NCBI GenBank assembly: GCA_950097015.1
Contig: CATNEN010000025.1
Span: 1,953,001-2,017,000 of the forward strand
Length of the DNA: 64,000 bases
Reading direction: 5' to 3'
Source: Macrostomum hystrix
Taxonomy: Eukaryota; Platyhelminthes; Macrostomidae
Positions 12,943 to 22,300 of the stretch are shown piece by piece. Position numbers and translations under genes: made by a program. Every line of letters begins with the position of its first letter. Position 1 is the first letter of the stretch. The notes under the pieces are model-generated. The model worked only from the letters and a program-made list of their open reading frames with translations, was not told the origin of the DNA and did not search any database.

Positions 12943-15071
12943 TCAAATCATCTCCCTGAGCAGTCCGTTGATGTACTCATCCCTGCTGCAGTTTAATCGT
13001 TTCCTGCGTCGCTCAGTTTTGAGCTGATCGGCGTTGTCGCCACGATAGCGAGCCTCGGCTTTGCCCCAGCCGCCTAGAGGGGCGCGCAGTCGAATCGGAG
13101 CCAAAAAACTGGCCGCCTGAACAAATGCCGGGCCGCAGGTGGCCAACTCGTGTACCAGATCTTCAATGCACAGCAGGCCGTACTTGCCTAGGGCCGATTC
13201 CACGGCGGCATTGTCAGTGATTGGCTTCGGATGGCTGGCATCGTCAGTCTGGCAGGCCCGGCCGCGCTTGTACACCAGCTCGCGAATCGAGCGCATATCC
13301 GGTGCGCCCCAGGCTACAAACGGATCCAATAGGCGCAGCACAGCCAGGCAGGCTGGTGTGGGCTTAGCAAACACGGCCGTGTTTAGCCGGCTCAGACGGA
13401 ACAGGCGCAGCGCTTTGACTAGGCGAGGATCGATGCCGGCAGAACGGCCGCGGCAGCGTACAATCAGGAGTGGCCGATCTGCTACGGGCCTCGGGTCAGC
13501 GCTCTCCGCTGACGGACTGGACAGAGTGGCCGTAGGGGGCAGCGGCTCCGGCCCAGGTCGAAGCATCAGGCGATTGAGCCTGCTCGTGTCACGGTCCTGT
13601 CGATCGGCAGGAGGGGGGTTGCGAGTGCCAGGTAAATGAAACTCATTCTAGGAAAGATGGCTAGACAGCGCACGATGGCCGAATAGTTAGACAGGCATGT
13701 ATTCAAAACATCATCAAAACATTCATATGAAATCATGACAGAGAAATCAGAGGCGGAAAGACAAGACAGACGGACATTCAAGACAGACGGACATTCAAGA
13801 CAGACAGACATTCAAGACAGACAGACATTCAAGACAGACGGACATTTAAGACAGACGGACATTCAAGACAGACGGACATTCAAGACAGACGGACATTCAA
13901 GACAGATGGACATTTTTTTACTTATTTGCAGGGGGCTGGGGCACTTGACGCACAAGCGCAGGAACGGCATGCCCCCAGGCCGGCGAACTAGGCGGGAGTC
14001 GCCCATCGCGCTATCTAGACCTCTGAACACAGGCACCTCACACACAGCAGCAAGCCAAGCGGGGAAGGGGGCGGCAGCCGAAGTGCCTCTCACCCCAGGC
14101 CCGCACACGCACAGAGCAGATCAAAACAGGGGAGGTCTTAGATGCCTAAAGGGTATGGACGAGAGTACACATTAATGCACAACCGCCCCACCACCCATAC
14201 AACGCCTCACACCCGGCCTAATGCACAAACACAAACACAAACAAGCAGACATGCAGAAGGCAGGGGTTAAGCTATTTTAAATTAGCTTTGGTTGCACAGA
14301 ATAAGGTGCATCTCCGCAAGTCACTACTTCGCAAACATCCAACTAAGCCCCGAAATAATCGTGACTTGGAGGGAGGAACGAACCAGCGACTATTGGAAAG
14401 TGAGGCAGCGACATTAGCCGCTGACGCACTCACAGACAGACGGACATTCAAGACGGACGGACATTCAAGACAGACGGACATTCAAGACAGACAGACATTC
14501 AAGACAGACGGACATTCAAGACAGACGGACATTCAAGACAGACGGACATTCAAGACGGACGGACATTCAAGACAGACGGACATTCAAGACAGACGGACAT
14601 TCAAGACAGACAGACATTCAAGACAGACGGACATTCAAGACAGACAGACATTCAAGACAGACGGACATTCAAGACAGACAGACATTCAAGACAGACAGAC
14701 ATTCAAGACAGACATTCAAGACAGACAGACATTCAAGACAGACGGACATTCAAGACAGACGGACATTCAAGACAGAAATATATTCAAGACAGACAGATAT
14801 GACAGCCACGACAAACAGGTAAACACTCAAATCAGACTGGGCATGAATACAGATGCAGTGAGCTGACCTTCAGCCTGCCCAGCTTGACCAGTCGCTCAAT
14901 GCGCACAAAGCACTCTTTGGTCTTCTTAGTCCGCAGTCGCCGAGCCTGTCGCCTGTCCGCAGCCTGCTGACGGGCGTGGGTCGAGCGCGCCTCCATGGCG
15001 GCTTTGCGCCGTTTTAAAAGTGTCTCCTGCACGGTGGGCAGAGCCCCCGGCCTTCGCTTGGTGCCAGCCAT
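12943..15071 (-). CDS. RPL7L1: Ribosomal protein uL30-like, RPL7L1 (Rlp7 family)
   Basis: This nucleolar protein of the L7/L30 family acts in pre-60S ribosome assembly and in rRNA spacer processing. Exons on the minus strand are 15071-14868 and 13596-12943, joined in phase 0, giving 285 residues (human about 246). The N-terminus has the VQETLLKRRKA motif seen in L7-type proteins. The core has VKALRLFRLSRLNTAVFAK, LRLLDPFVAWGAPDMRSIRE, LVYKRG, ITDNAAVESALGKYGLLCIE and DLVHELATCG. The C-terminus ends in YINGLLREMI, the counterpart of the family GxRxxxINxLIRxMN ending. The divergent N-terminus and the loop near residues 80-115 argue for RPL7L1 rather than the ribosomal RPL7 itself. The intron holds two blocks of the same 17 bp minisatellite. 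Confidence 0.9.
13755..13912. repeat. 17 bp minisatellite, block 1, in the RPL7L1-like intron
   Basis: About nine copies of GACGGACATTCAAGACA with a G/A variant. Confidence 0.9.
14432..14800. repeat. 17 bp minisatellite, block 2, in the RPL7L1-like intron
   Basis: About 21 copies of the same GACGGACATTCAAGACA unit as the block at 13755, separated from it by about 500 bp of unrelated intron sequence (13913-14431). Confidence 0.9.
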
Positions 15072-15690
15072 GCTGATTGGGTGAGCTACTATTGGCCGAA
15101 GGCTTAGTTAGCGACAGATGATTGGCTGCAAGGGTGAGGAAGGCTTTCTTAAAGTGATTTTCAATTTACTTAAAAAGGAACAATGAGATACTGCATGTAC
15201 AGAATGAAATTCATTGTACTTTCCACAAAAACTTAAATACGAAACAGTCTCCGAAGCACAGAAGACACCTGTGCTTATTTTGCATATATACTTTTAAAAG
15301 CAAAACAAAAGTACAAACACAAACAGAAGGCATAAAAAGTAATATGCAGCTGAATAAATCTTAAAAAATCCAAAACATGGATAATCTGCATAAATAATAT
15401 CTGGTCAGCAAGCCATTATCCAGATCAACAACACCGAACACCGCACAAACGATGAGTACACAGCAGCTGAGCATTATTTTTGGCCGTAAATGAGAACAAT
15501 AATGACATAAAGCAGAGATTTAAAGCTAAGAAAATACTTAACTAGATTAAACTAGCAAGTATGCAAATGTACTTTTTAAGGTAGCCAAAACCGTAACAAA
15601 AAACTGAATGATAAGGTGTGCAAAATCAACAAGTGAGTTAGAGAAAGCAGGCGGACAAGAAGACATTTGTAGACATTGTGTACTATTGTC
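15072..15690. other. Intergenic gap, no gene seen
   Basis: The gap lies upstream of the RPL7L1-like ATG and downstream of YIPF6, both on the minus strand. Sequence just 5' of the ATG has an acceptor-like CACCCAATCAG one base before the start codon, which could serve leader trans-splicing. Nothing else is recognisable. Confidence 0.4.
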
Positions 15691-15694
15691 AGGT

Positions 15695-16285
15695 GGAGAA
15701 CTCGGTAGGCAAAGAAGTAGATAGAGAAGTAGATTCGGTAGACAGAAAAGTATATAGAGAAGTTGAGTCGGTAGACAGAAAAGCATATAGAGAAGTAGAG
15801 TCGGTATACAGAGAAGTTGAGTCGGTAGACAGAAGTAGAGTCAGTTGACAGAGAAGTAGTCGGTTGACAGAGAAGTAGTCGGTTGACAGAGAAGCAGAGT
15901 CGGTAGATATAGAAGTAGAGTCGGTAGAAAAAGAAGTAGAGTCGGTAGATATAGAAGTAGAGTCGGTAGAAATAGAAGTAGAGTCGGTAGAAATAGAAGT
16001 AGAGTCAGTAGAAATAGAAGTAGAGTCGGTAGACATAGAAGTAAAGTCGGTAGAAATAGAAGTAGAGTCGGTAGAAATAGAAGTAGAGTCAGTAGAAATA
16101 GAAGTAGAGTCAGTAGAAATAGAAGTAGAGTCGGTAGACATAGAAGTAAAGTCGGTAGAAATAGAAGTAGAGTCGGTAGAAATAGAAGTAGAGTCAGTAG
16201 AAATAGAAGTAGAGTCTGTAGAAATAGAAGTAGAGTCGGTAGACATAGAAGTAGAGTCGGTAGAAATAGAAGTAGAGTCGAAGAA
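15695..16285. repeat. 21 bp minisatellite downstream of YIPF6
   Basis: About 28 copies of a unit containing GTAGAAATAGAAGTAGAGTC, with more degenerate copies at the left end. The Ser/Thr-rich open frame on the minus strand is a product of the 21 bp period. Confidence 0.9.
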
Positions 16286-16397
16286 GAACAATAGAAAAGT
16301 ACAGTTAAACAGCAAAACCGTCAATTGAAAAATCTAAACAAGACAGTGCAAAGCAGGAATGTTCGGACGATAACAAGTGAATCTCAGTTGTCCCTCA

Positions 16398-19300
16398 TTA
16401 GCCAGTGTGAGACAGCACCATCCAGCCAATGACAAAGTAGAACAGGCAAACCGGATAGACAGCCAGTGCTTTCCTATTTGGCGGCTGGCTAGAGGCCAGG
16501 AAAGCAGTTGAAGCGAACACCGACCATGCCAGGCCAAGCAGTACCATGATGCAGCGGACAATGAACAGGACTAGGCTGCGGCTGCTAGACAATAGGATTA
16601 TCCTGCAGCCGATTAGGGACAGCAGCAAAGGCAGTACGCAGTAGCCAAGAACGCAGATTGCCTGAGAACAGTTTTACAGCTTTACACATTCAAGATAAGC
16701 ATTGGTGTAATAAATCTGATCTTAAGGCTGTTTCAACTCTTACCCAAGATCTTCTTACCCAATACCCTTACCCACTTCTTCAGGTTCTATTTCGAACCCT
16801 GGCCTTTAGATTTTCAGGCTGAATTGCAATCCCTTGCCCCACCCTAACCGTAAGTAAGTAAGCTGAGCTGCACATCTTTAGACGGCGTCAAACAGCGGTC
16901 ACCACTCAGTCGGACTTAAGGGGCCCTCACCTGAAAGTATGAGATATCTCCGCCGAGCAGTTTGGCATTGAGAGTCACAGCGAAGGCGCCAACCCAGAAT
17001 ATGATGAAAACCTGGGCGAACTGAGGCCCGCCATCGTTAGAACCGGCACTCGAGTGGCCTTGTAGAAGGCTGCAAAGTTGAGAGAAATCAGAATTAATAA
17101 GCAATCCATACTGGGTAAATGTACGAGTAGATACTGATAAACAAAAACTCACGTTGCGAGGATGGTGCAAAGAATCAGCGGACCCCACAGATCCCCTGAA
17201 ATGTTAAATATTAATTAATAAACGGTTTACTGTTCATCTATGAAAATGGTCATAGGGAAGGGCAGTTGAAGAGATCATAAACTGAGCTATGAACATGGTC
17301 ATAGGGAAGGGCAGCGGAAGAGATCATAAACTGAGCTATGAACATGGTCATAGGGAAGGGCAGCGGAAGAGATCATAAACTGAGCTATGAACATGGTCAT
17401 AGGAAGGGCAGCGGAAGAGGTCATAGACTGAGCTATGAAAATGGTCATAGGGAAGGGCAGCGGAAGAGATCATAAACTGAGCTATGAACATGGTCATAGG
17501 AAGGGCAGCGGAAGAGATCATAAACTGAGCTATGAACATGGTCATAGGAAGGGCAGCAGAAGAGATCATAAATTGAGCTATGAACATGGTCATAGGAAGG
17601 GCAGCTGAAGAGGTCATAGACTAAGCTATGAACATAGTCATAGTAACTAACGGGGAGAAGTCATAGTGTGAAGGGTAATTGAAACCGACCATTTAGTAAT
17701 GGCTATTGATAGGATTATAAAAGCATGACAGTAAAAATAACTGTAGGCTTTGTAACCAGGTAAGCGCTTCGATGGGTTGTTAATGAGTAGGTTAAAAGTA
17801 GATATTCACGAATGCAGAAGGTAACAAATTGCTTAAAGTATTTTTTAAACTGTCCTACTCACAATCCCTAAGCAGAGATTTGCTTGACCGTGGCACAAAG
17901 ACGTGATAGAATTTGACGCCCACAGCCTTCACATCGCGCAAAATAGTTTCTTTCACCGGCTCGTCAAGCGTTGAAGGATAAAGATTGGCACCATTTAGTG
18001 GTACATTGGGCACATTGCTTGGCCCTGAGCTAGACATTTCACCCTCGAGTGGTGCAGCAGCAGCCTGTTTTTTTGATATTTAAAGAGAAGTTTAAAAGTT
18101 AAAAGCTGGGTTTTATTACTAGAAATTCACAATATGCAATTGATAATCAGAATTTGAAAAACTTTTAAAGTGGGTGCCAGGTTGCTGATAAACAAAATTT
18201 TAGGATCTAGATACAATAGTCAACAAGGGAGTTTAGAAAAGGTTACTAGAAAATAATGTTATAAGCAGAAATCTTGAAATGATCTAAAAACAACAATATG
18301 AACATAGTCCCAAATATCCTAATCAGTTTAGATAATTAATACTATTAATAAACATTTTATTATAAAATTATTACTGAAAGACCCATTTTAGATTTAAGTC
18401 TAATGCACCTGATTTACATTTAAATGTGTGTTATATAAAAACAGTTTATGATTATATTTGCCAGGAAATTAAAATAATTGTGATGGCCTTTGCAAACTGA
18501 CTTCTAAATAAGCTTGCAAAAAATTCTCAATGTATCCTTTCAACTTAAGTTGCTTTTAAATGAGTAGAAGCAGATTCAGAACCATGTGTAGACAATGGAA
18601 GAATGTACAAAGTAAAAAGGGTTATGTTATTCACTTGCTAATAACTATATAGGATACCACTATAGGGGCCTAGCCCACATTACTAAATCTATCCAAGTCT
18701 CAGACTAGTTTGAGTTGATAGCTAGGTTTAAATTTAAGAGTGAATTATATTGATTATATACATATACCATGAATTGTTAAGAAAAGTATCACTTTTATCA
18801 TGCAATAGCAACAATAGGCTATAGAGGAGAGAAGTAAGTAAATACTGTTAACAATGACAAAATGTATCAATCTAACATAAAAAAGAAAACTTGTTAATTA
18901 TATTTTACTAGCTTTTTTTGCCCGTTGTTTTTGGGGCAGAAATTTAAAGCAAAGCAGTAAGCAATTCACGTCTCTGTATTAACTTTATAGTGAAGGTCAC
19001 CATTTATTTATTTACTACATTAATGAAAAGTGAAGAGTTTGTTTAAGGGCGTTTTAAGTAAAAAATAAGTGAAAAGTTTGTCCAAACAGCCCCCTCTTGA
19101 TTACTTCTTTAGAAACATGTCTCTTAGCCACTCCTCTATACAGTAAGTGGCAGATCCAGGAATTTTGTTTTGGGGCGGTCTGTCAGGGGAGCGCCATGAG
19201 AATCACAGAGGGGGTGCCAGCGGCCGAAAAAGGGCGCCAGGAGCCAAGAAAGGGCGCCAGCGGCTGAAAAACGGGAGCCAGCGGCTGAAAAAGGGGCGCC

Positions 19301-22300
19301 AGCGGCCGAAAAGGGGCGCCAGTGCTGCGACTGGCGCCCCTGGTGGGGGCATCTTATTCCCATGATTAAAATTTAGGGGGGCGACTGCCCCTCCGCCCCC
19401 CCTAAATCTGCCTCTGTATACAGTATGCATGTACACGCGTATACATAAGGAAAATAGCCATGGCATAACAATAACAATGTCAAAGAAACAAAATTAAACT
19501 GTCATGTTTCAGAGTTCAGAGTTAGACAGGTCAAGGTCAATTCGTGACTACTTTTCTATTAATTGCTTGCGAGTCACCTCAAGGCCTGGGGATACAGCAC
19601 ATTCTTCGTTCTTCCCCTTGGTGCGAAAATGAATAGGCCAGCTGGAGTTCCAACACGGGAGCAGGCGACATAAAGCTGCCCATGCGAGAAGCAAGAAGTC
19701 TCCAGGTTGATGCCAGCCACCTTCAGCGACTGTCCCTGAGCCTTGTTAATAGTCATCGCAAAGCACACTCTCACAGGGAACTGCAGTCGCTTGAACTGAA
19801 ATGGCAGGTCCGTGGGGATAATTGGAATCCGGGGAACGAACACAGACTCTCTTCTGCCAGATCCAGTCATTATCGTGGCCTCAATCACGTGTGGGAAGAG
19901 CCGCCTGACTATCAGTCTGGTGCCGTTACACAGCCTTGGCGCATTCAGGTTGCGGAGGAGCATAATTGGTGCCCCAACTTTCAGCTGCAAGTTGTGCGAT
20001 GGAGTTCCAGGAGGATCTAGAGAGTTCAGAAACTCAACAGGATACTCCACAGCGGTGTCATCAGTCAACGTTGTATCAATTGACTTGTAGGTGAAAACTG
20101 CACCTGGCAACTCCTGAAGCAGTTGGTAGTTAATTTCGTTGGCGGCATCATTTCTAGGACACAGAATTGCCCTCTCTGACAGCCAGTCAACGTCAGCATA
20201 TCGAACCATCAGGTTCGGGTAAACTTTTGCCTTGAGCTCCTGCACTGACTGCACAATGGTTCCGATTGTAGCGATCGATGACTGCCCATCCTCGGTGCTA
20301 ATCTCCAGCAGACCATTGCCGATTCGCAATAGATTGGCAGAGAACTCATGAGCTGTTTCGTCTCCTTGAATTGTAGCTCTCATGTTTGTTCGTAGGTGCA
20401 ACTTCACAACCGATGGCCACAGGTGAGATGATTTTAGGCAAGCATTAATCTCATCAGCAGGAGTGCCACGCGGAATCACAGGCAGCGTCTGTCTAAAGTC
20501 TCCAGACAGCAGCAGAGTGATACCACCCATCAGTTGATCGCCAGCCTCTCTCTTTCTTCTATCCCAGGCTGGCTGGAGAGAAATATCGACCGGAGAGCCC
20601 TGCGCACTGGGACGCCACCGCACTCACCGCACTCAGTCTCAGTGCTGCTTGGGGGCCAGTAGACAGTCTAGGGGTTTGGGCTGTGTACATTCACGGCTTG
20701 AAATACAATGTACAGTCTGGGGCTTCGGCGCCCGGGGAAGGGAGGGGGTGGCTGTAATAAAATTTGGCCCGCAGAGTGGCGGAGGGGAGTTGGGGTGGCT
20801 GTCCTCGGAAAACAAAAAGTGACTCACTTTGAGATGATGCAGCTTTGCTCTGGATTGAGTAGAGATGTTCAAAATTGACAGCATTGTTGGAAAACATGTA
20901 AAGTGTAAGTGGATCAAATTTGGAGAAAATCTGACAAAGTGGAGCGACGATATGTCGAATTGAGTGATTTTTTGACGATTTTTGAGCAGTTTTTTTGCAC
21001 TTTTGAGCAGGAAGGAAATGATTTTTCGGGAATTTGAGTAGCCTATTGCACTCAGCGTAGGTGGTTTTAGGTATGTGCAAAGTTTGGTGCGATTTGGTTG
21101 AGCGGTTTCGGCGTCTATAAAGACAAAAGGTTGCACACACACAGACAGACACACACACACACAGACAGAGTTTTCACTTTTATATATATAGACTAGCTTT
21201 TTTTGCCCGTTTTTTTGGGGCAGAAATTTAAAGCAAAGCAGTAAGCAATTCACGTCTCGGTATTAACTTTATAGTGAAGGTCACCATTTATTTATTTACT
21301 GCATTAATGAAAAGTGAAGAGTTTGTTTAAGGGCGTTTTAAGTAAAAAATAAGTGAAAAGTTTGTCCAAACAGCCCCCTCTTGATTACTTCTTTAGAAAC
21401 ATGTTTCTTAGCCACTCCTCTATACAGTCAGTGGCAGATCCAGGAATTTTGTTTTGGGGCGGTCTGTCAGGGGAGCGCCATGAGAATCACAGAGGGGGTG
21501 CCAGCGGCCGAAAAAGGGCGCCAGGAGCCAAGAAAGGGCGCCAGCGGCTGAAAAACGGGAGCCAGCGGCTGAAAAAGGGGCGCCAGCGGCCGAAAAGGGG
21601 CGCCAGTGCTGCGACTGGCGCCCCTGGTGGGGGCATCTTATTCCCATGATTAAAATTTAGGGGGGCGACTGCCCCCCCGCCCCCCCCTAAATCTGCCTCT
21701 GTATACAGTATGCATGTACACGCGTATACATAAGGAAAATAGCCATGGCATAACAATAACAATGTCAAAGAAACAAAATTAAACTGTTTCAGAGTTCAGA
21801 GTTAGACAGGTCAAGGTTAATTCGTGACTACTTTTCTATTAATTGCTTGCGAGTCACCTCAAGGCCTGGGGATACACCACATTCTTCGTTCTTCCCCTTG
21901 GTGCGAAAATGAATAGGCCAGCTGGAGTTCCAACACGGGAGCAGGCGACATAAAGCTGCCCATGCGAGAAGCAAGGAGTCTCCAGGTTGATGCCAGCCAC
22001 CTTCAGCGACTGTCCCTGAGCCTTGTTAATAGTCATCGCAAAGCACACTCTCACAGGGAACTGCAGTCGCTTGAACTGAAATGGCAGGTCCGTGGGGATA
22101 ATTGGAATCCGGGGAACGAACAGACTCTCCTCTGCCAGATCCAGTCATTATCGTGGCCTCAATCACGTGTGGGAAGAGCCGCCTGACTATCAGTCTGGTG
22201 CCGTTACACAGCCTTGGCGCATTCAGGTTGCGGAGGAGCATAATTGGTGCCCCAACTTTCAGCTGCAAGTTGTGCGATGGAGTTCCAGGAGGATCTAGAG

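Larger units (their letters stand above)
18908..21192 (-). mobile_element. Helitron copy 1 (truncated, helicase C-terminal part only)
   Basis: Read on the minus strand, the element begins TCTATATATATAAAAGTG at 21192 and ends GCTAG at 18908, so it has the 5'-TC and 3'-CTRR ends of canonical Helitrons. A TGCCC/GGGCA hairpin (18919-18938) sits about 11 bases before the 3' end. The 5' part has a CT/GT-rich tract followed by GCACCAAACTTTGCACATAC, a common Helitron leader sequence. It keeps about 350 codons of a PIF1-like helicase and no Rep/HUH nuclease, so it cannot move by itself. It is joined directly to copy 2. Confidence 0.88.
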
